Shown: positions 15,142 through 23,911 of the stretch, in pieces
Position numbering within the stretch: position 1 is the stretch's first letter
How the letters are laid out: each line of letters opens with the position of its first letter
Assembly (NCBI RefSeq): GCF_041360795.1
Contig: NZ_JBFUPW010000004.1
Span: 434,001 to 498,000 of the forward strand
Direction of reading: 5' to 3'
DNA length: 64,000 nt
Origin: Arthrobacter_E sp041360795
GTDB lineage: Bacteria > Actinomycetota > Actinomycetes > Actinomycetales > Micrococcaceae
Position numbers and translations under genes: made by a program
Notes under the pieces: generated by a model
Database searches by the model: none
What the model was told of the DNA's origin: nothing
What the model saw: the letters and a program-made list of their open reading frames with translations, nothing else

Positions 15142-16077
15142 GTGTTGGGAGTTCTCGCCGGTTTCTTCGTGGTCTGGGCCATCATCGGGGTGGGCTGGTT
15201 CGTCGGCCGCCGCGGAATCCTAGGACCGAACGCCGGCCAGACCCTCAGCCGCCTGGCCTTCTTCGTCGCCAGCCCCGCACTGCTGTTCGAGACCCTGTCC
15301 AAGGCGCGCCTCGAGGACGTCCTCGGCCCGCAGCTCGCGGTGGCCGCCATCAGCGGCACCGCCGTCGGGATCGCCTACCTCCTGGTCAGCAAGCTCCTCC
15401 TGAAGCGCGACAGCCCGGAGAGCATCATCGGCGCCATGAGCGCCAGCCAGGCGAACAGCGCCAACCTCGGCATCCCGATCGCGGTCTACGTGCTCGGCGA
15501 CGCCTCCTACGTCGCTCCCCTGCTGATCTTCCAGCTGGCCTTCTACAACCCGCTGAACCTGATGCTCCTGGATGCGACGCTCGGCGGGCGCAGCACGCGG
15601 CAGAACCCCGTGTTCAAGTTCCTCCTGATCATCCTCAGGAACCCTGTCATCGTGGCGTCGGCCCTCGCCCTGGCGCTCTCCGCGCTGCACCTCCGGCTCC
15701 CGGATCTGGTGCTGCAGCCGATCCACTTCATCGGCGGCGCCGCCGTCCCCGCGATGCTCATGTCGTTCGGCATGTCTCTGAACGGGAACCGGCCGCTGTC
15801 CGCCGCGAGCGGGCGCCGCACGGACATCCTGGTGGCGTCGTCCTTCAAGCTGCTGCTGCACCCGGTGCTCGCGTTCCTGGCGGCACACTTCATCCTGGGG
15901 CTCGACGGTCATGGCCTGTTCGCAGCCACGATCGCCGGAGCACTGCCTACCGCGCAGAACGTGTTCGTCGCGGCGAACCGCTATCAGCAGGGCGTGACGA
16001 TCGCCAAGGACACGGTGCTGATCACCACGATCATCGCCGTCCCGGCCATGCTGGTGATCGCCGCGTTCCTGCACTGA
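15142..16077 (+). CDS. AEC-family (auxin efflux carrier-type) transporter
   Basis: A 311-residue integral membrane protein with about ten helices in two similar halves. Typical family features are GWFVGRRGILGPNAGQTLSRLAFFVASPALLFETLSKA at the N-terminus, the loop SQANSANLGIPIAVYVLGD with the conserved N-x-G-x-P, and the C-terminal ALPTAQNVFVAANRYQ. Bacterial AEC members export or exchange small organic acids such as malate or malonate. The substrate here is not deducible. The start is GTG 15142. The gene is monocistronic and convergent with the GH84 gene, whose stop is only 35 bases away. Confidence 0.85.
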   Translation: MLGVLAGFFVVWAIIGVGWFVGRRGILGPNAGQTLSRLAFFVASPALLFETLSKARLEDVLGPQLAVAAISGTAVGIAYLLVSKLLLKRDSPESIIGAMSASQANSANLGIPIAVYVLGDASYVAPLLIFQLAFYNPLNLMLLDATLGGRSTRQNPVFKFLLIILRNPVIVASALALALSALHLRLPDLVLQPIHFIGGAAVPAMLMSFGMSLNGNRPLSAASGRRTDILVASSFKLLLHPVLAFLAAHFILGLDGHGLFAATIAGALPTAQNVFVAANRYQQGVTIAKDTVLITTIIAVPAMLVIAAFLH

Positions 16078-16112
16078 GGTCACGGGGCCCGCTCCGATTC
16101 GCCAGCCCTGAC

Positions 16113-18905
16113 TCAGCGGAACACGAGTTCGTTCACCCTGGGCGCCGGGGAGCCGGGAGAGAACAGGATCCTGACCCCGGACACCGCCCACGCAGGGTCC
16201 ACCGTGAAGGCCGCATACAGCGCTCCCTCCTGCATGACCCCGAGGTCCGCCCACGAGCCGTTCCGCAGCACCTGAACCGTGCCGCTTGCCGACCCGACCA
16301 CCTCGACCTGTCGCGCGGACACCGGCGCGTCGAGCGTGCGCTGCAGGAACGAACCGGATACCGGAGTCGATGCCGCTTGATAGGCGGTTCCGGGATCGGC
16401 GTCGAACGCCGCAGGCGCCCCTTGACCGGGCACGGAGGCCAGGTTGCTCGTGGCCGACGACGGCGCAGCCGCCTGGATCTCGCGGATCTTGACCCACTGC
16501 CCGCCCGGGTTCGGCGCGGTCGCCCGCCAGCGGACGTACCGCGCCTGCACCGGCGTATCGAAGGTGTACTGCACGAGCGGCCGGGCCGTGAAGGTGCCCG
16601 CCGTGGTCCACGTGACACCGTCCGCCGAATAGTCCAGCGCGGCGTTGTAGATCATGTCGCCGGTCTGGGTGTCACTGTCCGATTGCCGCACCACGAGGGA
16701 CCCCACCGGCTTCACGGAGCCGAGGTCGAGCTGCACCGCACTTCCCGCAACGGGCGCCTGGTTCGACCAGTAGAACGTCTGCGGATCACCATCGGTCATC
16801 TTGTCCGTGGTGTAGGTCGAATACGTCCCCAGGGTGCTGGACGCGACACCAGGGTGGGCCGGAGTGACGAGAGGGGTTGCTCCGAGCCAGTCCCGGTAGA
16901 TCCCGGACGCCTTCGTGCTGAATGCCTCGAAGGCGCCGTCGCCGACGGAAGGCGTGATCGCGTTCCGCACTACCGTTCCCCCCTCTCCCAGGTCGGGAAC
17001 GGTGGGCTTCTTGGCCTGTTCGATCGCCGCGGCCGCCGCGAAGTACTCCGTGGTGGCAGTCGGCCCGTCGCCGGCGTCGAGCGCCTTCAGCATGGCCACC
17101 TGATGGCGAATCGCAGCGGCCCAGCGCGCGGCGGCGTCGACCCACGGCTTGGCATCCTGCGCGAATCCAGGCTGCGCCATCCGCCCCAAGGTCTGGGGCA
17201 GCCGCTCGATGGCCGCCAGCCGCGTCAGCAGCGCCGCCCCGGCCGCGGGGTTCTTAACCTCACGCGCTGCCCAGAAGTCCCGGATGTCCTGGTTCAGGGC
17301 CGGAGCATTCTCGGTGCTGGGGCGGTACGGCCAGTTCTGGTTGAGGTCCGCGAAGGTGGTCATCGCCGTCCGGGTTGCACCATCCGGACCTGCAAGCTCA
17401 TTGAGCGCGGACGTCATGGACTTCGCCGGGTCATAGGCAGGGCCGTTCCACGTGTAGTCACCGTAGCCGGCGAGCGACGGCAGCGAGGCGTACGGTTCGA
17501 TCATCGGGTTGGAGGTGATGCCGTCGATGTACCGGTAGAGATCCGGGTCCCGCCCGGTGAGCGGGTTCAGGAACAGACGGCCACGCTGACCGTCGTTGAC
17601 CGGGAAGTTGTCCCAGATGTACAGGTGCTTGGTGGCGTACGAGGTGCTCGCACGCTGGACCGAGGCCGCCGTGATGGTGTCGGAGAAGACCCCCTCGCCG
17701 GTCCACTGCACTCGGATGTCAGGATTCAGCCGGGACCCGAATTCCCCCTTGTACGGATCCGGACCAGAGCCGTTGTAGTTCGTGGGAACCGTCTGCAGCG
17801 GAGGCAGTCCGTGAGGCTTGATGTACTCGTTCTGCAGCCGGTTCAGGTAATCGGCCTGAGCATCGGCAAGCCAGTGCCAGTTCCCCTGATCGGGGTACCT
17901 CGCCTTGTCTTCGGCGCAATGGAAGGAAAGAGGGATGTCATCCAGCGCGACGTAGAAGGACCGCACGCCGAGGTTCCTGAGCTGCTCGAACTTCGCCACC
18001 GTGGCCTGGAAATCGGCGTCCGAGGAGTAGCAGACATCGTTGCCCGGCGAGAGCGCGAAGGTGAAGTCGACGTGCTGGGCGTTCGCCTCCTTGACCAACT
18101 GATCCATCCGCTGCAGATCGGCGCCACTGTAAAGAGCGCGCCAGCGGGCCCGCAGCAGCGCGTCGTCCTTCGGGGTGTAGATGTACGTGTTGAGCTTGTG
18201 TTCGGCGTAGAAGGCGAACTGGTCCAGCCTCGCCTGCTGCGACCAGGGAATCCCGTAGAACCCCTCGATGGCGCCACGGATGGACATGAGAGGCCAGTCT
18301 CGCACGACGACGCCGGGCACGGACTTCCCCTGGACGAGTTGCCGCAGCGATTGGGCGGCGTAGAACGTGCCCCGCGCGTCGTAGCCGTTGAGGGCGATCA
18401 CGGGACGGCCTTCGTAACGCCCGGAGGACAGCACATACCCGTCGGCCCGAAGGCCTGTCGCGTCCTGGGCGCCCATTCCGGCCACCACGCGGGCGATCGC
18501 AGGGTTGTCCTGCGCTGTTCCCAGATAGATCTCTTTACCCGCCGACCGCGGTGTCGAGGAGACTTCGGGCTTGCCCCCGGCCTGCTGGACGATCCGACGC
18601 ACCAGGTCCACCGTGGGCTGATCCGCCTGGCGTCCGGTGACGATGGTGACCTTCCCGGTGAGCGGCACCGCCTCGCCCCCTGCCCGCACCGACTGAGGCG
18701 TCGGAAGCACAGCGGGCGGCGTTCCCGGGCTCTCAGTGGCGGCGACCGGGTTCGACGTGGTGAGTGCGGATGCCGGGACGGCACCGGCGCTCAGACCTCC
18801 GACGGCGAGTGCGACGACCAGCGCCGCGGTCCCGGTGCGGCGTGCGGCGCGATCGCCACGCGCGCCCCGCCCTGACATCCTATCCAGCCTTCCCATCAAC
18901 ACCAT
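16113..18905 (-). CDS. Secreted GH84 beta-N-acetylglucosaminidase (hyaluronidase/NagJ type)
   Basis: A 930-residue exported enzyme. A basic n-region and hydrophobic core (about residues 25-48) form the signal peptide. An N-terminal GH20b-like domain (about 65-200) precedes the GH84 barrel, which contains RGAIEGFYGIPWS and the catalytic aspartate pair in FYVALDDI (about residue 322), followed by a helical bundle. The C-terminal 250 residues hold two F5/8-type (CBM32-like) domains (SDTQTGDMIYNAALDYSADGVTW and a shorter second one). GH84 enzymes remove beta-linked GlcNAc from glycoproteins or related glycans by substrate-assisted catalysis. The start has AGGA six bases upstream. The gene stands alone, suggesting scavenging of host or fungal/animal glycan debris. 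Confidence 0.9.
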   Translation of the reverse strand: MVLMGRLDRMSGRGARGDRAARRTGTAALVVALAVGGLSAGAVPASALTTSNPVAATESPGTPPAVLPTPQSVRAGGEAVPLTGKVTIVTGRQADQPTVDLVRRIVQQAGGKPEVSSTPRSAGKEIYLGTAQDNPAIARVVAGMGAQDATGLRADGYVLSSGRYEGRPVIALNGYDARGTFYAAQSLRQLVQGKSVPGVVVRDWPLMSIRGAIEGFYGIPWSQQARLDQFAFYAEHKLNTYIYTPKDDALLRARWRALYSGADLQRMDQLVKEANAQHVDFTFALSPGNDVCYSSDADFQATVAKFEQLRNLGVRSFYVALDDIPLSFHCAEDKARYPDQGNWHWLADAQADYLNRLQNEYIKPHGLPPLQTVPTNYNGSGPDPYKGEFGSRLNPDIRVQWTGEGVFSDTITAASVQRASTSYATKHLYIWDNFPVNDGQRGRLFLNPLTGRDPDLYRYIDGITSNPMIEPYASLPSLAGYGDYTWNGPAYDPAKSMTSALNELAGPDGATRTAMTTFADLNQNWPYRPSTENAPALNQDIRDFWAAREVKNPAAGAALLTRLAAIERLPQTLGRMAQPGFAQDAKPWVDAAARWAAAIRHQVAMLKALDAGDGPTATTEYFAAAAAIEQAKKPTVPDLGEGGTVVRNAITPSVGDGAFEAFSTKASGIYRDWLGATPLVTPAHPGVASSTLGTYSTYTTDKMTDGDPQTFYWSNQAPVAGSAVQLDLGSVKPVGSLVVRQSDSDTQTGDMIYNAALDYSADGVTWTTAGTFTARPLVQYTFDTPVQARYVRWRATAPNPGGQWVKIREIQAAAPSSATSNLASVPGQGAPAAFDADPGTAYQAASTPVSGSFLQRTLDAPVSARQVEVVGSASGTVQVLRNGSWADLGVMQEGALYAAFTVDPAWAVSGVRILFSPGSPAPRVNELVFR

Positions 18906-19000
18906 GCGAGATCCTGCTCTCTAAATCGGTTAAGGAATCACAAAAAGGCTATGACGTAGATCACTTCTTGGCTAGGGGCGCCTTCGGGCAGGCCGCGCAC

Positions 19001-20005
19001 TCAGCCCCTTTCGGCCGGCTTCGCCCGCCACCCACCCAGCTGTCCGAGCAGCATCGCCCCGAAGGCCAGGATCAGCCCGACCACCTGCAACGGCCCGAAC
19101 GTCTCGCCCTTCACCAGGACCCCCAGGCCGGCCGCCATGAGCGGCGAGAGGAAGCCGAGGAGCGAGGCCCGCGTGACCGGCAGTTTCCCGATGGCCCAGA
19201 ACCACAGCGCGTACGCCAGCAGTCCGCCGACAAGTCCCAGCCAGAGGTAACCGCCCAGGGCGCGGGGGCCGACGTCGGCGGGCAGGCCTTCCACCAGCAG
19301 CGTGAGCGGGAGGAGAAACAGTCCACCGGCCGTGAGCTGCCAGCCGGCCATTGCGAGCGGTCGGACGCCTGCGGGACGCCCCCACTTCTTGGTCAGCACT
19401 ACGCCCAGGCCCATGGAGGCCGTGCCCGCGAGACCCGCGAGGACGCCGACGGCGTCGAGACCGGCGGACCGCCCCAGGACCACGAAGCCCACGCCGACCG
19501 CACCCACCACGGCCCACGCGAGGCGCCAGAACACCAGCTTCTCCTGGAGCACCGCGACCGCGAGGAAAGCCACGAGCAGGGGCTGCGCGGCGCCGAGCGT
19601 CGCGGCCACCCCGCCCGGCAGATGCGCGGCGGAGATGAACAGGAGCGGGAAGAAGAAGCCGATGTTCAGCAGCCCCAGGACGGCCGCCCGGAACCACCAC
19701 ACACCATGCGGGAGCGCGCGTCCGAGGGCGAGCGCCACCAGCCCGGCGGGCAGCGCGCGGGCCAGCCCCGCGAAGAGCGGATGACCGGCCGGCAGGAAGT
19801 CGGTGGTCACCAGATAGGTGGTGCCCCAGGACAGCGGGGCCAGCGCGGCGAGCACGGTGACGAGCGCCAAGGGCAGCGCACGACGCCGCGCGGCCGGGCC
19901 GGGCGCGGGGGCTTCGGCCGGGCTACCCGGGCTTCCTGGATCGGGGGCGCCGGGGACCGTCGCGCCGGCGCCGGCAGGAGTCTCAAGAGCTGGTGAAGTG
20001 GTCAT
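19001..20005 (-). CDS. EamA-family (drug/metabolite) exporter
   Basis: A 334-residue protein. After a Pro/Ala-rich cytoplasmic N-terminus of about 45 residues come ten helices forming two EamA repeats (LAPLSWGTTYLVTTDFLPAGHPLFAGLARALPAGL, and later LPVTRASLLGFLSPLMAAGLGVLVKGE). Members export amino acids, purines or toxins. The gene is divergent from a LysR regulator, with a near-perfect palindrome at the regulator's start, so it is the likely regulated target. The long low-complexity N-terminal tail is unusual. An internal start would remove it, but no better ribosome-binding site is evident. Confidence 0.85.
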   Translation of the reverse strand: MTTSPALETPAGAGATVPGAPDPGSPGSPAEAPAPGPAARRRALPLALVTVLAALAPLSWGTTYLVTTDFLPAGHPLFAGLARALPAGLVALALGRALPHGVWWFRAAVLGLLNIGFFFPLLFISAAHLPGGVAATLGAAQPLLVAFLAVAVLQEKLVFWRLAWAVVGAVGVGFVVLGRSAGLDAVGVLAGLAGTASMGLGVVLTKKWGRPAGVRPLAMAGWQLTAGGLFLLPLTLLVEGLPADVGPRALGGYLWLGLVGGLLAYALWFWAIGKLPVTRASLLGFLSPLMAAGLGVLVKGETFGPLQVVGLILAFGAMLLGQLGGWRAKPAERG

Positions 20006-20060
20006 GCCTCCACTCTCGCCCCGGTCCTGTCAATGAGTCCAACACATGGATTTCATGCCA

Positions 20061-20078
20061 ATCATGAATATTCTTGAT
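20061..20078. promoter_or_regulatory. LysR-type operator between EamA exporter and LysR gene
   Basis: ATCATGAATATTCTTGAT is an 18-bp palindrome with one mismatched pair, containing the LysR T-N11-A pattern. It ends two bases before the LysR ATG at 20081, so binding should repress the regulator while activating the divergent exporter. Confidence 0.6.
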
Positions 20079-20080
20079 GC

Positions 20081-20959
20081 ATGGACTTGCAGCAGATGCG
20101 GTACGTCGTCGGCATCGCGGAGACCGGGAGCTTCACCCGCGCCGCGGCCCGGAACTTCGTGGTGCAATCGGCCCTGAGCCACCAGATCGCGGCGTTGGAA
20201 CGCGAACTCGGAGTGCAGTTGTTCGTGCGCTCCAGCCGCCAGGTCCGGCTGACGGAGGCCGGCGAGGCGTTCCTGCCCCACGCCCGTGCCGCACTCGACG
20301 CCGCGGACCGGGCCAGGGATGAGGCGGCAGCGGCCCAGGGTACGGTCCGGGGCACCCTCCGGATCGGAGTGATCCCCACCGTCACGGCCGTGGACCTCCC
20401 CGCCGTGCTCCGCGCATGCCGCACGCGCTTTCCTGAACTCCTGCTCGCAGCACGGGTCGCGAACAGCGAGGAGATGATCGCGGAGGTGCGGGCCGGGACC
20501 CTGGACATCGGCTTCCTGGGACTCCTCGACGGCACGCGCGTGGAGGGCGTGGCGCAGCGCGCCCTGACGCGGGACACGCTGGCCGCGACCCTCGCTCCGG
20601 AGCACCCCCTCGCCACGCGGGACAGGCTCTCCCTCGCCGACCTCGCGGAGGAGCCGTTCGCCGACTTCCCGCGCACCTCCGCGGGGCGCAAACAGAGCGA
20701 CGCGGCGTTCGCGCGGGCCGGCGTCGAACGCCAGGTGGCCTACGAACTCGGATCCATGGACTTGACCCGGGAACTGATCGTCAGTGGCCTGGCCGTGGCC
20801 CTCCTGCCGAGCCGTTACGCGGCGGCGATGCCCGGCGTCGTCGTGGTGCCGCTCATCGAGGAGACCGTGCGGCACGAGATCCTCATCTGGGACCGGCTGC
20901 ACCCGAGCCCCGCGGCGCGCGCGTTCACAGAACTCGTCGCGGAGCTGCTCACACCCTGA
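20081..20959 (+). CDS. LysR-family transcriptional regulator
   Basis: A 292-residue protein with an N-terminal winged helix (MRYVVGIAETGSFTRAAARNFVVQSALSHQIAALERELGVQLFVRSSRQVRLTEAGEAFLPHAR) and a periplasmic-binding-like effector domain from about residue 90 (GTLRIGVIPTVTAVDLPAVL). It is divergent from the EamA exporter, with 75 bases between starts. The family activates divergent genes when a small ligand binds. Here the exporter is the most likely target. Start ATG 20081 gives the expected HTH position. Confidence 0.9.
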   Translation: MDLQQMRYVVGIAETGSFTRAAARNFVVQSALSHQIAALERELGVQLFVRSSRQVRLTEAGEAFLPHARAALDAADRARDEAAAAQGTVRGTLRIGVIPTVTAVDLPAVLRACRTRFPELLLAARVANSEEMIAEVRAGTLDIGFLGLLDGTRVEGVAQRALTRDTLAATLAPEHPLATRDRLSLADLAEEPFADFPRTSAGRKQSDAAFARAGVERQVAYELGSMDLTRELIVSGLAVALLPSRYAAAMPGVVVVPLIEETVRHEILIWDRLHPSPAARAFTELVAELLTP

Positions 20960-20986
20960 CCGACGACGGCGGTCCCCCGCCGCTGC

Positions 20987-21262
20987 TCATGCGTCCGGCA
21001 GGACATCGAAGCCGGTTCCGCCGGTCGGCGGCACCGGCTCGGACCGGACCGCATCCACCCGGGCCCAGCGAGGCCCGTGGTGCGCCCAGGCCACAAGGTC
21101 GGCGAGGCGCTTCGGATCGCCCTCGGCTTCGGCCTCGACGGAGCCGTCCGCGCGGTTCCGCACCCAGCCGCTCACGCCGATGTCCTCCGCCGCCTGGCAC
21201 ATGGCGAAGCGGTAGCCCACGGCCTGGACCCGCCCCGTGATCAGCAGTCGAATCCGTTCCAT
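20987..21262 (-). CDS. acyP: Acylphosphatase
   Basis: The 91-residue protein (MERIRLLITGRVQAVGYRFAMCQAAEDIGVSGWVRNRADGSVEAEAEGDP...) is a typical acylphosphatase. It has the phosphate-binding loop around GRVQAVGYR with the catalytic Arg, and the Asn in WVRNRADGSVE. It hydrolyses carboxyl-phosphate bonds such as in 1,3-bisphosphoglycerate or acetyl phosphate. The usual GRVQGVGYR has A in place of the second G. ATG 21262 is chosen from family length. A GTG at 21280 would add six residues, and neither has a strong ribosome-binding site. It is convergent with the LysR gene. Confidence 0.85.
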   Translation of the reverse strand: MERIRLLITGRVQAVGYRFAMCQAAEDIGVSGWVRNRADGSVEAEAEGDPKRLADLVAWAHHGPRWARVDAVRSEPVPPTGGTGFDVLPDA

Positions 21263-21310
21263 GTCCTCATGATGATCCACGGCGCGGCCGTTGGCGAGAC
21301 CGGGCCCTGC

Positions 21311-22297
21311 TCAGCCCTGGCCGAGCGCGATCTGGCCCAGCAGTTCGGCGGAGCGCAGCTTGGCCTCGGTGCCCGGGGCCTGGTGGGCGACGATCAGCTC
21401 GTCGGCGTCGGCGTGCTTCGCGAAGCCCTCCAGGTACTCCAAAACGGCGGCGGGCTCGCCCACGGCGGAGTACTTGACCATCTCCCGCAGGTGCTGGCCC
21501 TGCGGGGCGTCGAGCACCAGATCGGCCTCCTCGTCCGTGAAGGTGTGACCACGGCCGAAGAAGGTCTGCACACGCTGCCGGAGCGCGTCGCGGAGGAGAT
21601 CCTGGGCCTGCGCGGTCGAGTCCGCGGCCACGACGTTCACACCCGCGATCACATACGGCTCGGTCAGCTGCGCGGAGGGCTTGAACTGCTCGCGGTAGAT
21701 GCGGACCGCGTCCTGCAGCGCGGCGGGGGCGAAATGGGACGCGAACGCGTACGGCAGACCGAGCGCGGCCGCGAGCTTGGCGCCGAAGAGCGAGGATCCG
21801 AGGATGTACAGCGGCACGTGCGTGCCCTTGCCGGGGGTGGCCTCGACGCCCGGGATCAGGGTGCTGTCACCGAGGAAGGCCTGGAGCTCCTGAACGTCCT
21901 GCGGGAAGGTGTCGGCGGCCATGGCGTCGCGGCGGAGGGCCCGCATGGTGTTCTGGTCACTGCCGGGGGCGCGGCCCAGGCCGAGGTCGATGCGTCCTGG
22001 ATGCAGGGATTCGAGGGTGCCGAACTGCTCCGCGATGGTCAGCGGCGAGTGGTTCGGCAGCATGATGCCGCCGGCGCCGAGGCGGATGGTCTTCGTGTGG
22101 GCGGCGACATGCGCGATCAGCACGCTCGTGGCCGACGACGCGATGCTGGCCATGTTGTGGTGCTCGGCGTACCAGACGCGCTCATATCCGGCGTCCTCGG
22201 CGAGCTGCGCCAGGGCCACGCTGCCATCCAGACTCTCCTTCACACTCTGCCCGGGTCCGATGGTCGCGAGGTCGAGGATGGAGAGCTTCAGGGACAT
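21311..22297 (-). CDS. LLM-class flavin-dependent oxidoreductase
   Basis: A 328-residue single-domain luciferase-like TIM barrel: LSILDLATIGPGQSVKESLDGSVALAQLAEDAGYERVWYAEHHNM, then TKTIRLGAGGIMLPNHSPLTIAEQFGTLESLHPGRIDLGLGRAPGSD, the signature of the group related to bacterial luciferase alpha chains and YhbW-type proteins. It uses FMNH2 or F420H2, and the substrate is unknown. A TetR gene on the same strand ends 109 bases upstream of its start, so local control by that regulator is possible. It is distinct in type from the three LLM enzymes of the 49946-54588 locus. Confidence 0.85.
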   Translation of the reverse strand: MSLKLSILDLATIGPGQSVKESLDGSVALAQLAEDAGYERVWYAEHHNMASIASSATSVLIAHVAAHTKTIRLGAGGIMLPNHSPLTIAEQFGTLESLHPGRIDLGLGRAPGSDQNTMRALRRDAMAADTFPQDVQELQAFLGDSTLIPGVEATPGKGTHVPLYILGSSLFGAKLAAALGLPYAFASHFAPAALQDAVRIYREQFKPSAQLTEPYVIAGVNVVAADSTAQAQDLLRDALRQRVQTFFGRGHTFTDEEADLVLDAPQGQHLREMVKYSAVGEPAAVLEYLEGFAKHADADELIVAHQAPGTEAKLRSAELLGQIALGQG

Positions 22298-22406
22298 GAC
22301 TGCCTTTCATCGGTGTTCCGCGCCGGGATCACCGGCCACATCTGCGACAACGACGGCGCGGGGCCGGGCATTCCTGTGAGATCCGCCGCGTGCCGCACAG
22401 GACGGT

Positions 22407-23003
22407 TCAGCGCACCCGTTCGGCGCCCCGGATCCTGTCGAGCTCCTCACGGATCAGGACGACGGCCCACCCGGTGTCCGCGTCGGCCGGCTGATGCAGC
22501 AGGTGGAGTCCCAGGCCGTCGCAGAGGGCGAGCAGGCGCCGTCCGTCGTGCCGCGGGCCCTCCCCGGACGGCTCCTCGCCCCGCAGGAACCCGGCCAGCC
22601 GGATGAAGAGATCCAGGAGGCGCGCATGGGCGTCGTCGCGGGCCCGGGCGAGTCCGGGGTTCCCCGGGGTCTCCGCGATCAGGGCCATGTTGAGTTCGAA
22701 CTCGCGGCGAGTCTCCGGCGTGAGTGGCAGGAGTTCGCTGATCACGGCGAGGACGTACTCCACCGGGTCCGCGCCCGGGACGAGCGCGGAGACTCGCTCC
22801 GTGGCTCGCTCCACCATGAGTTCGGCGGAGAATTCGAGCAGCTCTGACTGCGTCGGGAAGAGATGCCGTAAGGAGCCGACGGCCACCCCGGCCCGGGCCG
22901 CGACCGTTCGGACGGAGACCGCGCTGATGCCTTGTTCCAGGACGATCTCCCAGACCGCCTCGGCCAGTCGTGCTTTGCGCTCTTCGCGCGGCGTGTATCC
23001 CAC
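22407..23003 (-). CDS. TetR-family transcriptional regulator
   Basis: A 198-residue protein with the TetR helix-turn-helix at about residues 12-58 (LAEAVWEIVLEQGISAVSVRTVAARAGVAVGSLRHLFPTQSELLEFSAEL) and an all-helical ligand domain after that. It is divergent from the GAP-family membrane protein at 23085. The 80-base intergenic region contains a perfect 18-bp inverted repeat and a second imperfect one, so autoregulation and repression of the exporter are expected. The LLM gene downstream may be under its control too. Confidence 0.9.
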   Translation of the reverse strand: MGYTPREERKARLAEAVWEIVLEQGISAVSVRTVAARAGVAVGSLRHLFPTQSELLEFSAELMVERATERVSALVPGADPVEYVLAVISELLPLTPETRREFELNMALIAETPGNPGLARARDDAHARLLDLFIRLAGFLRGEEPSGEGPRHDGRRLLALCDGLGLHLLHQPADADTGWAVVLIREELDRIRGAERVR

Positions 23004-23012
23004 CCTGCCATC

Positions 23013-23055
23013 CTAGTACACTCGTGCTAGCCTCAAGTTGGTACGACTGTACCAA
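23013..23055. promoter_or_regulatory. TetR operator region (two palindromes)
   Basis: TTGGTACGACTGTACCAA (23038-23055) is a perfect inverted repeat with 7-bp arms and a 4-base spacer. CTAGTACACTCGTGCTAG (23013-23030) is a weaker one. Both sit between the divergent TetR and GAP genes. Confidence 0.7.
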
Positions 23056-23084
23056 TGATGATGTGCAACGAGCGAGGAGACCTG

Positions 23085-23810
23085 ATGATCATTCCCGGCG
23101 AAGCGGCGGGGGCACTGTTGCTCCTCGCCCTCACGGATTCCCTCAGCTTCGGCACGCTCCTGGTGCCGGTGTGGCTGCTCATGGCGCCGGGGCGGATGCG
23201 GCCCGGACGGATCGCGTTGTATCTGGGAACGGTGGCGGTCGCGTACTTTGCTGTGGGGATCGTCCTCATGACGGGCGGCGGCCTGCTGCTGAAGAACGCG
23301 TCCGGCCTTCTCGACTCCACCCCGGCGCAGTTCCTCCAGCTCCTTCTCGGTGTGACGCTGCTGGTCCTCAGCTTCGCCCTGGACACCAAGGCCGCGAGGG
23401 CACGGGCCGCGGAGCGCGGGGCTCAGCCCGGGCGGCTGCGGCGCTGGCGCGACCAGGCCATGGGTGAGAACAGCGGATCCGCAGCGCTCATGGGGCTGGC
23501 GGTGAGCGCCGTCGTCGTGGAGATCGCGTCGATGCTGCCGTATCTGGCGGCCACCGGCATCATCACGACGCAGACCGCGGACCAGCCGACGGCGCTGCTG
23601 GTCCTGGCGCTCTACTGCCTGGTGATGATCGCGCCCGCGCTGGCGCTGACCGCGGGCCGGCTGTTCGCGCGGCGGATCGTCGAGGGGCCTCTGAGGAGAC
23701 TCGACGCCTGGCTCACCCGCAGCGCCCGCTCCACCACGCTCTGGATCATCGGGATCGTGGGGTTCCTGCTCGCCGTACACGCTGCCAAGGCGCTCGGCTG
23801 GGTGGCGTGA
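23085..23810 (+). CDS. GAP-family (Sap/SfLAP-like) membrane protein
   Basis: A 241-residue membrane protein with about six helices arranged 3+3 around a basic loop (ARARAAERGAQPGRLRRWRDQ). Features of the GAP family include the N-terminal LLLLALTDSLSFGTLLVPVWLL and the C-terminal LDAWLTRSARSTTLWIIGIVGFLLA. In mycobacteria, relatives help move glycolipids across the membrane, and others resemble LysE exporters. The start at 23085 (MIIPGEAAG) is preceded by GAGGAGACCTG. The longer frame from 23055 would begin inside the operator. It is controlled in all likelihood by the divergent TetR. Confidence 0.8.
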   Translation: MIIPGEAAGALLLLALTDSLSFGTLLVPVWLLMAPGRMRPGRIALYLGTVAVAYFAVGIVLMTGGGLLLKNASGLLDSTPAQFLQLLLGVTLLVLSFALDTKAARARAAERGAQPGRLRRWRDQAMGENSGSAALMGLAVSAVVVEIASMLPYLAATGIITTQTADQPTALLVLALYCLVMIAPALALTAGRLFARRIVEGPLRRLDAWLTRSARSTTLWIIGIVGFLLAVHAAKALGWVA

Positions 23811-23911
23811 ACCGGAGCCATTCTGCCCCATCGGAGAGACAATGGAAGAAGGAGCTCCCCCCGGAGCAGAAGCGCTTCCGGACGGCTTCGTAAGCTAAGG
23901 AGGGGATCCCC

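Noticed and set aside
16377..18875. Long plus-strand open frame opposite the GH84 gene
   Set aside because: Arg/Gly-rich shadow with no domain; the minus-strand frame shows catalytic residues and a signal peptide.
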